Part shown: positions 34,661 through 42,038 of the stretch, piece after piece | Layout: every line of letters begins with the position of its first letter | Numbering within the stretch: position 1 is the stretch's first letter | From: Solirubrobacterales bacterium | GTDB taxonomy: Bacteria > Actinomycetota > Thermoleophilia > Solirubrobacterales > JACPNS01 | NCBI GenBank assembly: GCA_016185345.1 | Contig: JACPNS010000021.1 | Span: forward strand, 124,001-188,000 | Reading direction: 5' to 3' | DNA length: 64,000 nucleotides | Notes under the pieces: model-generated | What the model was told of the DNA's origin: nothing | Databases searched by the model: none | Seen by the model: only the letters and a program-made list of their open reading frames with translations | Program-made: the position numbers and the translations under genes

Positions 34661-36082
34661 TTGACGGTTCGGGCCGACATCGCCGAGCTGGCGGCGGCCA
34701 GCGACTCGCTCGCCGCGACGCGCGCCGGGCTGCCCGAGCGTGGGGCGGGGGCATGGTTTGTCGGCGGCGCGGTGCGGGACCTGATGCTCGGCCTACCAGT
34801 GACCGACGTGGACATAGCCGTCGCCGGCGACTCGCGCAAGACCGCGCGGGCGCTGCACGCCGCGTTGGGGGGCGACATCTTCTCGCTCTCTGATCGCTTC
34901 GGTACCTGGCGTGTGCACGCGAGCGGCGGCTTTCAGATCGATGTCTCGGGTCTTCGCGGCGCGACGATCGAGGAGGATCTTTCGCACCGCGACTTCACGG
35001 TGAACGCGATCGCCCTTTCTGCCTGCGACGACACGCTGACCGACCCCTACGGCGGCGAAGCCGACGTTGCTCGCAAATTGATGCGCCTGGTCGCCGAGCG
35101 CGCATACGACGACGACCCGCTGCGCCCGCTGCGTCTTCCGCGACTGGCAGCAGTTCTCGGCTTTGAGATCGATCCCGAGACCGCGGACGCCACCCGTCGG
35201 CACGCGCCGCGTGTTTCCGAGCCGGCGGCAGAACGCGTCTTCGCCGAGCTGCGTGGGCTGATCGGCTGCGACGGAGCGCTGCGCGGCATGCGCCTGCTGG
35301 ATGAGCTCGGCCTGACGGCGATCGTCCTGCCGGAGCTTTCGGCGCTGAAGGGCGTGGATCAGTCGGCGTACCACCACCTCGATGCCTACGAGCACACGCT
35401 CGAGGTGCTCGAGCGGACGATGGAGCTCGAGCGGACTGACTATCGCGTCTTCGGCAACCATGCCGCTGGCGTGGCTGCCCTGCTCGGCGAGGAGCTGGCA
35501 GATGAACTGACGCTGGCCGGCGGCCTGCGCTGGGCCGCGCTGCTCCACGACGTCGCCAAGAGCGAGACCAGGGTCGAAATGCCCGACGGGCGGATCGGAT
35601 TCCCCGGCCATGACAAGCGCGGTGCCGAGATGGCGCGGGCGATCTGCAAGCGCCTGAACGCGAGCCAGCGTTTCTCGCAGTACGTCTCGGCGCTCACGCG
35701 CCACCACCTGCAACTCGGCTTTCTGGTTCATCAACAGCCGCTTCCGCGCCGGGCGCTCTACGAGTACCTCGTGACCACGGAGCCGGTTGAGGTTGAGGTC
35801 GGCGTGTTGTCGGTCGCCGACCGACTGGCAACGCGTGGCCGCAAGTCCGACGAAGCGATCGTCGCCCACGTTGAGCTTGCCGTCGAGATCACCGACGCAG
35901 CGCTCGACTTTCGAAATCACCCGCTGCCGCCGCTTCTGCGCGGAGATGAACTGGCTCAGGCGCTCGGAATAACCCCCGGTCCGCGGCTCGGGGAATTGCT
36001 AAGGAGAATCGCCGAGGCGCAGTTCGTGGGCGAGGTGAGCACTGCCGACGAGGCCGTGGCCATCGCTCGAACGTGGCTGTAG
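34661..36082 (+). CDS. cca: CCA-adding enzyme / poly(A) polymerase family nucleotidyltransferase with HD domain
   Basis: Class II nucleotidyltransferase, about 473 residues. The N-terminal domain has FVGGAVRDLMLGLPVTDVDIAVAG with the two catalytic acidic residues, then EEDLSHRDFTVNAIAL and the arginine-rich DDPLRPLRLPRLAAVLGF. A C-terminal HD domain has LLHDVAKSETR and GHDKRGAEMA. Likely adds CCA to tRNAs and to the tmRNA here, whose gene lacks CCA. A GTG at 34601 would overlap alr by 50 nt. The TTG at 34661 has GAGG 8 nt upstream and is preferred, but the start is uncertain. Confidence 0.85.
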   Translation: MTVRADIAELAAASDSLAATRAGLPERGAGAWFVGGAVRDLMLGLPVTDVDIAVAGDSRKTARALHAALGGDIFSLSDRFGTWRVHASGGFQIDVSGLRGATIEEDLSHRDFTVNAIALSACDDTLTDPYGGEADVARKLMRLVAERAYDDDPLRPLRLPRLAAVLGFEIDPETADATRRHAPRVSEPAAERVFAELRGLIGCDGALRGMRLLDELGLTAIVLPELSALKGVDQSAYHHLDAYEHTLEVLERTMELERTDYRVFGNHAAGVAALLGEELADELTLAGGLRWAALLHDVAKSETRVEMPDGRIGFPGHDKRGAEMARAICKRLNASQRFSQYVSALTRHHLQLGFLVHQQPLPRRALYEYLVTTEPVEVEVGVLSVADRLATRGRKSDEAIVAHVELAVEITDAALDFRNHPLPPLLRGDELAQALGITPGPRLGELLRRIAEAQFVGEVSTADEAVAIARTWL

Positions 36083-36085
36083 GCT
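36080..36085 (+). promoter_or_regulatory. Possible -10 box, leaderless HIT gene
   Basis: TAGGCT, including the cca stop codon, ends 7 nt before the GTG at 36093. Overlap with a stop codon weakens the case. Confidence 0.3.
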
Positions 36086-36092
36086 AGGCCCG

Positions 36093-36503
36093 GTGAGCAA
36101 CGATCCCGACTGCATCTTCTGCGGCATCGCGACCCGCACCGGCCCGGCCGAGGTGGTCGAGGCCGACGACAAGGCGATTGCGTTTCTCGACATCGCCCCG
36201 GCGACTCGCGGACACACACTGGTGATACCGCGAAACCACGCCGCCGACTTGCTCGAGATCGATCCAGAAGATCTCGCGCACGTGGCAAATATGGCCCAAT
36301 CGATCGCCAGGCGGATGCCGGACGCGCTCGGTTGTGACGGAGTGAATCTGCTCAATTCATGCGGAAGCGCGGCATGGCAGACGGTTTTTCACTTCCACAT
36401 GCACGTCATCCCACGCTACGTCGACGATCCGCTGAGGCTGCCGTGGACGCCGGGCGAGCCGCAATTTGATGCCCTCCCGGCGGTCGCGCAACTGCTGCGC
36501 TGA
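36093..36503 (+). CDS. HIT-family nucleotide hydrolase/transferase
   Basis: 136 residues. It has a CIFC zinc-type pair near the N-terminus, TRGHTLVIPRNHAADL, and the histidine triad HFHMHVIPR. HIT proteins hydrolyse or transfer nucleotide monophosphates from adenylated or dinucleoside substrates; the exact substrate is not clear. Starts with GTG at 36093. Confidence 0.92.
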   Translation: MSNDPDCIFCGIATRTGPAEVVEADDKAIAFLDIAPATRGHTLVIPRNHAADLLEIDPEDLAHVANMAQSIARRMPDALGCDGVNLLNSCGSAAWQTVFHFHMHVIPRYVDDPLRLPWTPGEPQFDALPAVAQLLR

Positions 36504-36539
36504 CGGGCCACGCGAGTCAAAAACCCTCGAGCGACCGCG

Positions 36540-36545
36540 TATCCT
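36540..36545 (+). promoter_or_regulatory. Possible -10 box, leaderless infA
   Basis: TATCCT ends 9 nt before the infA ATG at 36555. Confidence 0.4.
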
Positions 36546-36554
36546 TAGCGGCAG

Positions 36555-36773
36555 ATGGGAAAAGAAGAAAAAATTGAGATGGAGGGCGAGATTCTCGAAG
36601 CCCTCCCGAACACGATGTTCAAGGTCAAGCTGGACAACGACCACGAAGTGCTCGGACACATCTCGGGCAAAATGCGTCGTCACTACATCAGGATCCTTCC
36701 GGGTGACCGCATAAAGATCGAGCTTTCGCCGTACGACCTCTCAAGAGGTCGCATAACTTACCGCTACAAGTAG
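36555..36773 (+). CDS. infA: Translation initiation factor IF-1
   Basis: 72 residues, the standard length, with the S1-like OB fold: [21 protein letters not shown], then [17 protein letters not shown], and [12 protein letters not shown]. Lies at the end of the plus-strand run, away from its usual rpmJ-rpsM context. It converges with the ABC permease gene 6 nt away. Confidence 0.97.
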   Translation: MGKEEKIEMEGEILEALPNTMFKVKLDNDHEVLGHISGKMRRHYIRILPGDRIKIELSPYDLSRGRITYRYK

Positions 36774-36779
36774 GCCGCT

Positions 36780-37556
36780 TCAAACCTCGTTCATTCGCCC
36801 GATTCGCCACACGGCGAACCACGCTGACAGCGCAATCATGCCTGCCATCGCGATCAGTGCTGGCCAGATCGTGTGCCATGTGGTCGAGGCGATGTAGGGC
36901 GCGCGAACCGCGTCGAGCACGTAGGTGAACGGGTTTACGCGGGCGACCTGCTGCAGCCACGGGGCGAGCAGCGCAATCGGGGCGTAGACAGCAGAAAGCT
37001 GCATCAGCATGAAGCCCGATGACTGCATCAGCGGCGCTGCGTCTTGTGAGCGGAACTTCATCGCCAGGCCGCAGCTCCACAGCGCCATGACTGCGGACAG
37101 CCCGGCGGCCGCGATGAACGAAATGATGATTCCGCCGACTCCCGGCCAGTGCAGTCCGGCGAGCATCCCGATTGCCACCAGCAGCAGCGCGGGGAGAAGC
37201 ACGCGCACGCCAGCCGATACGACGAGCCCGCCGAGCACGACCCAGCGTGGGGCGGGGGCTAGCAGCATGCGGTCAAACCAGCCGCTCTCGATGTCGCGGG
37301 CGAGGTTCACTCCGGTCGCCGCGCCCGTGAATGCCGCCGACTGGATGAAGCCGACCGGCAGGATCCAGTTGAGGTAATCGCCGTTGCCGAAACCGGGCAG
37401 CAGAGCGAGCCCGCCGAAGACCGAGTATGTGCCGAGCATGAAGATTGACGGTGCGAGCACGCCGGGCAGCGATGCACCCGGCACGCGGATGATTTCGTTC
37501 ATGCCGCGCCGCGCGAGTGCGCCGACGAGGCGGAAGCCTTCTGCGATGCCGGTCAT
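36780..37556 (-). CDS. ABC-2 type permease (second of two)
   Basis: 258 residues, about six membrane helices, with the ABC-2 motif region NPFTYVLDAVRAPYI near the C-terminus, as in DrrB. The ATG at 37556 overlaps the preceding permease gene by 4 nt; the long upstream frame to 37820 is read through that gene and is not real. Forms an exporter with the ATPase at 38329 and the permease at 37553. Confidence 0.88.
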   Translation of the reverse strand: MTGIAEGFRLVGALARRGMNEIIRVPGASLPGVLAPSIFMLGTYSVFGGLALLPGFGNGDYLNWILPVGFIQSAAFTGAATGVNLARDIESGWFDRMLLAPAPRWVVLGGLVVSAGVRVLLPALLLVAIGMLAGLHWPGVGGIIISFIAAAGLSAVMALWSCGLAMKFRSQDAAPLMQSSGFMLMQLSAVYAPIALLAPWLQQVARVNPFTYVLDAVRAPYIASTTWHTIWPALIAMAGMIALSAWFAVWRIGRMNEV

Positions 37557-38332
37557 CGGGATCCTCCGAGGCGCACGCGTAGTGCCCACACGGCTGCCAG
37601 CGACGTGAACAACGCCAGCCCGATACCGACCACGAACGCCTTCAGCTCGACGACCCCGCTGTTGCCGTCGATGATCGGCCCGCGCACGCCTTCGGCGAGG
37701 TAGCTGATCGGGTTGTACGTGGCGATCGTTTCGGCCGGTCCGGTGAGCAGTTCGCGCGGGAAGAAGGCCGAGGACAGAAAGATGATCACGAAAACAAATG
37801 GGAACATCCCCTGGACCCACTGGGCCTGGGCCCGCAAAGAGAGCGCGACGGCGAGTCCGCCCAGCGAAGCGCTCGAGAGTGCCGCGAGGGTCAGGATGAT
37901 GATCACGCCAAGCAAGCCACCCTCAATCGGCGCGCCGAAAATCACGCCGAGCGCGAGATACAGCGTGGCCTGAAAGAGCGCGATCACGGCGGTGCCTGCA
38001 ACGCGACCGATCACGAGGGCCGAGCGTGGGATCGGCGCGACGATCATGCGATCGAAGAAACCGCTGTCGACGTCGACCGAGAGCGCGATTCCCGTCATCA
38101 GCCCGCCGAGCATCGTCGACTGGATGATCGCCCCGGCGAGCGCGAACTGGAAGAAGCTGTCGACCTCCGGAAAGCCCGGCAGGTTGACCGCTTGCGCGGC
38201 GCCGCCGGAGGTGACGACCAGGAACATCGTCGGCACGAGGAAGATCGGTGTGAGCATCTGCGGCTTGCGCACGACGCGCGTCAGCTGTCTTGAGCCGATC
38301 GCCCAGACGATGCGCAGGTAGGCGAGACTCAT
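37553..38332 (-). CDS. ABC-2 type permease (first of two)
   Basis: 259 residues with about six membrane helices and the DrrB-like segment NPISYLAEGVRGPII. It overlaps the ATPase gene upstream and the second permease downstream, each by 4 nt, so the three are one coupled unit. Two different permeases imply a heterodimeric membrane channel; the exported compound is unknown, typically drugs, lipids or polysaccharide precursors. Confidence 0.88.
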   Translation of the reverse strand: MSLAYLRIVWAIGSRQLTRVVRKPQMLTPIFLVPTMFLVVTSGGAAQAVNLPGFPEVDSFFQFALAGAIIQSTMLGGLMTGIALSVDVDSGFFDRMIVAPIPRSALVIGRVAGTAVIALFQATLYLALGVIFGAPIEGGLLGVIIILTLAALSSASLGGLAVALSLRAQAQWVQGMFPFVFVIIFLSSAFFPRELLTGPAETIATYNPISYLAEGVRGPIIDGNSGVVELKAFVVGIGLALFTSLAAVWALRVRLGGSR

Positions 38333-39300
38333 GCCTGATCCGTGTCGTCGTCTTCGAGGTGGGCGCCGGTCTTGAGCAGAAAGACGTCGTCGAGCGTCGG
38401 CTCGACGAGGTCGATCCGGTCGACGGTGATTCCCGCCTGATCGAGCTCGAGCACGTACGGGGCGAGCCGTGTTTCGCCCTGAGCAAGCTGGAGGTAAAAG
38501 TTCACACCCGGGCGTGGGTCGAGCAACTTGCCGTGTCTGCCGAGCAGTTCGCCCGCTCGCGCTCGTTGGGCTTCATCGTGAATAGTGACTTCGAGTCGTG
38601 CTGCGCCAACGTCTGCCTTGAGGTTGGCTGGAGTGTCCTCGGCCACAAGTCTGCCGCCCGAGATGATTCCGACGCGGTCGGCCAGGGCGTCAGCTTCCTC
38701 GAGGTACTGCGTGGTCAAGAAAACAGTCGTCCCACTGTCGTTGAGCGCGCGCACCTCGTCCCACAGCACTTTCCGGCTGATCGGATCGAGGCCCGTCGTC
38801 GGCTCATCCAGAAAGAGCACCTTCGGGTCGTGGATCAGCGACATCGCGAGGTCGAGCCTGCGGCGCATTCCGCCGGAGTAGGTGCCCAGGCGGGCGTCTT
38901 TGGCGCGCACAAGATCGACGCGCTCAAGCAGCTCATCGGCCTTTTTGGACGCATCTTTTTTGCGCAGTCCATGCAATGTCGCCTGAAGTTGCAGAAGCTC
39001 AAAGCCAGTCATCAGCGGGTCGAGCGCGGCTTCCTGGAGCGTCACGCCGATCGCTGCTCGGACCTTGCCCGGCTCGCGAACGATGTCGCTGCCACCGACG
39101 CGGGCGGTGCCTCGGGTCGGGCGCAGAAGGGTCACGAGCATGCGCACGAGAGTCGTCTTTCCGGCGCCGTTGGGGCCGAGAAAGCCGTAGACCTCGCCTT
39201 CCTGCACTGCCAGGTCTACTCCGTCCACAGCCGGTAGAGTTGTGCCATTCGGGCCCTTGAACTCGCGAACGAGCCCTTCAACTTCAATCACGGGAGTCAT
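38329..39300 (-). CDS. ABC exporter ATP-binding protein, DrrA-like
   Basis: 323 residues: Walker A GPNGAGKTT, signature YSGGMRRRLDLAMSL, Walker B VLFLDEPTTGLD, then the C-terminal extension of DrrA-type ATPases (about 240-323) that binds the permease. The start at 39300 is preceded by TAGACT 7 nt upstream, suggesting a leaderless mRNA, and an inverted repeat overlaps this -10 box. Confidence 0.92.
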   Translation of the reverse strand: MTPVIEVEGLVREFKGPNGTTLPAVDGVDLAVQEGEVYGFLGPNGAGKTTLVRMLVTLLRPTRGTARVGGSDIVREPGKVRAAIGVTLQEAALDPLMTGFELLQLQATLHGLRKKDASKKADELLERVDLVRAKDARLGTYSGGMRRRLDLAMSLIHDPKVLFLDEPTTGLDPISRKVLWDEVRALNDSGTTVFLTTQYLEEADALADRVGIISGGRLVAEDTPANLKADVGAARLEVTIHDEAQRARAGELLGRHGKLLDPRPGVNFYLQLAQGETRLAPYVLELDQAGITVDRIDLVEPTLDDVFLLKTGAHLEDDDTDQA

Positions 39301-39307
39301 ACTGAGC

Positions 39308-39334
39308 AGTCTAGTTCGGTGAACATCGAACTAG
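39308..39334 (-). promoter_or_regulatory. Promoter -10 and operator-like palindrome of the ABC exporter
   Basis: On the minus strand TAGACT (39313-39308) lies 7 nt before the ATG. CTAGTTCG (39311-39318) and CGAACTAG (39327-39334) form perfect 8-bp arms with an 8-bp spacer, covering the -10 edge and the spacer. A repressor bound here would block transcription; TetR- or PadR-type regulators often control such exporters, but none is encoded nearby. Confidence 0.55.
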
Positions 39335-39351
39335 TGAAAGTCGGGCTTCTG

Positions 39352-39365
39352 ATGCCAGTTGGCAT
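39352..39365. promoter_or_regulatory. 14-bp palindrome between divergent genes
   Basis: ATGCCAGTTGGCAT, perfect arms ATGCCA/TGGCAT, in the region shared by the exporter (minus) and the secreted-protein gene at 39409 (plus). Confidence 0.35.
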
Positions 39366-39408
39366 TCAAAAGCGCAACTTCCGGCCGCCAAAGCGTATTT
39401 AATCTCAC

Positions 39409-40149
39409 ATGATGAAGAATTCTCACCGAGCGACCGGTATGCGTCGCGGATTTGTTGTGTCTGCTGCCGCGGTGCTGATGTTGGCATTTGCGACGGTCGC
39501 TTACGGAACCGTTCGCGAGGTGGGTGCTTTGACTCTGTTCTCCGCCCCTCCGTGCCAGGACACGAACTGCCGTGTGCTCACGCGGACGACCGCTTTTCAA
39601 CTGCAAGTTGGGACGACGAAGAATGTCTCTCGCGTCCCGCGCGACGGGAGCCTCGTTGCCTACACGCTCTATCTGCCCACCGTTTCAAAGAAGTACGCGA
39701 GCGGCTTTAATAGCGTGTACGCGGGCGAACCGAGCGCGCGCATCTCGATTCTGCGCTACGCGCCGCGCAAGGGAACGACCAAATACCGTTATCAGTTAGT
39801 CGCACAGAGCAAGCGAATCAATCTGACTCGATACCTCGGGAGCACTCCGACCTTCGCGATGCCCGCGCCAGTCGAAGTCAAGCGAGGTGACATCGTCGGC
39901 CTCACTACTGACACCTGGTTGCCGGCCTTTGTCAGCCGCAGTGAGGATTTGACCAGCACATGGCGTGCAAGTCGACCCAAAGGCAAATGTGACTTGATCG
40001 GGACGGACGACTACACAAACTTCACCACAGCGAGAATGCACGAGAAGATTGGTCAGATCAAGCGGTATGACTGCGGTTATAAGAGCGCTCGCGTTTTGTA
40101 CCACGCGACGATCGTCGATAAGCCGGTGAAGACCGCGGCTTCCAAGTGA
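39409..40149 (+). CDS. Secreted protein, tandem paralogue 1
   Basis: Function not recognised. 246 residues with a signal peptide (basic MMKNSHRATGMRRG, hydrophobic core, cut near VAYGTV). Blocks shared with the next gene include VGALTLFSAPPC, NCRVLTRTT, AYTLYLP, ISILRYAPRKGTTKYRY, and STWRASRPKGKC. Four cysteines are conserved between the two. Basic and beta-rich in appearance. A second ATG follows at 39412. The TATTTAAT upstream could be a -10 region. Confidence 0.75.
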   Translation: MMKNSHRATGMRRGFVVSAAAVLMLAFATVAYGTVREVGALTLFSAPPCQDTNCRVLTRTTAFQLQVGTTKNVSRVPRDGSLVAYTLYLPTVSKKYASGFNSVYAGEPSARISILRYAPRKGTTKYRYQLVAQSKRINLTRYLGSTPTFAMPAPVEVKRGDIVGLTTDTWLPAFVSRSEDLTSTWRASRPKGKCDLIGTDDYTNFTTARMHEKIGQIKRYDCGYKSARVLYHATIVDKPVKTAASK

Positions 40150-40880
40150 TCTCGCGTTCCTTCCACGCTGCGCGACTCCATTTTGTGCTTGTGGTTGCTG
40201 CAACCACTCTGTTTTCGATGGCTCGCTCGTCAACCGCTGATGCGACGATTCGCACGGTTGGTGCAACCACGCTCTTCACGGCGCCGCCCTGCGACAACGT
40301 CAACACCTGCCAGGTGCTCACGCGGGCGACGGTCTTTCAGTTGAAGGTCGGGAATAGGAGCAATGTTTCGCGGGTCCCAAATGACGGGTTACTCATGGCC
40401 TACACGCTCTACTTACCAGCCGTCGCATCCAACTTCTACTCAAATTTTTCAGTCGCCTACGGGGGCGCGCCGAGCGCGAAAATCTCGGTGCTTCGTCGAG
40501 CCCCGCGGAAAGGCATGACCAAGTACCGGTATTCACTGGTCAGTCAGGGCGACCGGATCAACTTGAAGAACTACCTCGGAAGCGTCCCATCGTTCGCGTT
40601 GACGAAGCCCCTCGCTGTTAAGAAGGGCGACGTGATCGCGTTGACGACGGACTCCTGGATGCCGAACTTCGTCGTTCGTGACGCGGACTCCACGAGCACC
40701 TGGCGCGCGAGTCGTCCAACCGGAAAATGCACTCGCGTGGGCACCGACCTGACCAATCTCGTCACGCCGCGCATGCATGAAGTTGTAAACCAGATCAAGC
40801 AGTACAACTGCGGCTTTGTCGGAGCGAGAATCCTCTACAACATGACAGTTGTGGACACGCCACCGACGACCAACAAATAG
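40146..40880 (+). CDS. Secreted protein, tandem paralogue 2
   Basis: Function not recognised. 244 residues, about half identical by eye to the preceding protein over the mature part, with the same conserved cysteines and the APRKGMTKYRYSLV and STWRASRPTGKC blocks. The GTG at 40146 overlaps the upstream stop by 4 nt (GTGA), so the pair arose by tandem duplication and is co-translated. Signal peptide at about residues 1-33. Confidence 0.75.
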   Translation: MISRSFHAARLHFVLVVAATTLFSMARSSTADATIRTVGATTLFTAPPCDNVNTCQVLTRATVFQLKVGNRSNVSRVPNDGLLMAYTLYLPAVASNFYSNFSVAYGGAPSAKISVLRRAPRKGMTKYRYSLVSQGDRINLKNYLGSVPSFALTKPLAVKKGDVIALTTDSWMPNFVVRDADSTSTWRASRPTGKCTRVGTDLTNLVTPRMHEVVNQIKQYNCGFVGARILYNMTVVDTPPTTNK

Positions 40881-40987
40881 GTACTACAAGTGGGGTACGT
40901 CCCCCGCCGCCACATCGGTTTTCTTGGCTATAGTTGTTGTGTACCCGTTCTAGGGACATATGCAATTCAGTCGGAAGGTGGTTATTT

Positions 40988-41413
40988 ATGGTGGTGCAGG
41001 GATTTATGAAGGGCTCGGCACGGTTGCTCGTGTCCGCGCTGGTCGTCATGGCTTTGGCTTTGGCGTTCGCGGTTCAGTCAGCATCGGCGGCGTCGGCAGG
41101 CTTCTGCCAAGGGGCGGGCGGAAGCGGCGGCGGAGGCGGTGTGCCTTCGCTCGGGCCCTACGGCAGCTGTACCGGTCTCGGAAACTCAAACCTCACGAAG
41201 GTTCGCGTTGAGACAACCGTCAGCGCGACGCACTGTGCTGTCGGCAAAGGAAACTCAGACGGCTCTGGCCCGAACACGATCCCGGCTGCGTGTGGCACCG
41301 CGCTGGTTCAGCAGACACCCTGCGTCGCACCGCTGCGTGCATTCCCGAAGGCAACTAACGGGACGAACTCGACGATCGTTTTCTTCGGAACCAAGTGGTA
41401 CGGCAGCTGCTGA
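40988..41413 (+). CDS. Small secreted glycine-rich cysteine-containing protein
   Basis: Function not recognised. 141 residues from the ATG at 40988, which has GAAGGTGG about 6 nt upstream; 41006 is an alternative. A signal peptide (MKGSARLLVSALVVMALAL, cut near ASAASA) is followed by a Gly-rich segment and six cysteines in the mature protein, the last one at the very C-terminus. Likely a disulfide-stabilised extracellular protein. Confidence 0.65.
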   Translation: MVVQGFMKGSARLLVSALVVMALALAFAVQSASAASAGFCQGAGGSGGGGGVPSLGPYGSCTGLGNSNLTKVRVETTVSATHCAVGKGNSDGSGPNTIPAACGTALVQQTPCVAPLRAFPKATNGTNSTIVFFGTKWYGSC

Positions 41414-41415
41414 CC

Positions 41416-42024
41416 GTGAGACGCGTTTCGAGCGTGGGCACAAATCGTGCTCACTCCCCCATTAGCGCATTGGCGACGTTGTGTGGGTTGGCCGCGTTGA
41501 CCCCGGGTTGTTCGGGCGCGAACCAGACTCCGCCGACAGCACGAGTCGTGCCTGTGTCAAATGCGTGGTCCTCCACCGCATTGATCTCTCAAGGCGTCCC
41601 GGAACGACTCCGCACAACGACGCCGGTGGAAGGCGTCGACTGGTCCGGCACGCGCCTCGTGGCGGGCGCCGCGATTCCGGGAAAGCTCTGGATCGCTCCT
41701 TGGAAGACCGCCGGCGCTTGCATGCTGCCGCTCCCGCTTGGAGCGCGCTCAGTGGGCTATTTCTGCTTCTCGTCCGCACAGGTGAGATCCGCAACCGCCG
41801 TCCAAATTCTTGAACAAGGGGGAGGCCGGAGCGTCGTAATCGGACTGGCTCGCGCGGACGCAAGAAGTGTCCATATGGTGGGCCCGAAGGGCAGGCAATC
41901 GGTACCGGTTCGCTCCGGCGTATTTGCGGCCACAACGTCGTTTTTGCCGCAACGCTTCGTGACGAAGTACGCGAACGGATCGCGCTCGCGGGAGTTGTTC
42001 GTCCAGGCGCCGCCGTCGAGCTGA
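41416..42024 (+). CDS. Hypothetical exported protein, possible lipoprotein
   Basis: Function not recognised. 202 residues from a GTG 2 nt after the preceding stop. An N-terminal hydrophobic segment ends in LTPGCSG, a weak lipobox. The rest has no recognisable motif, with two cysteines close together (GACMLPLPLG...YFCFSS). Probably translated with the small cysteine protein before it. It converges with the double GGDEF gene. Confidence 0.55.
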   Translation: MRRVSSVGTNRAHSPISALATLCGLAALTPGCSGANQTPPTARVVPVSNAWSSTALISQGVPERLRTTTPVEGVDWSGTRLVAGAAIPGKLWIAPWKTAGACMLPLPLGARSVGYFCFSSAQVRSATAVQILEQGGGRSVVIGLARADARSVHMVGPKGRQSVPVRSGVFAATTSFLPQRFVTKYANGSRSRELFVQAPPSS

Positions 42025-42038
42025 ACGCTGGCTGTCGG

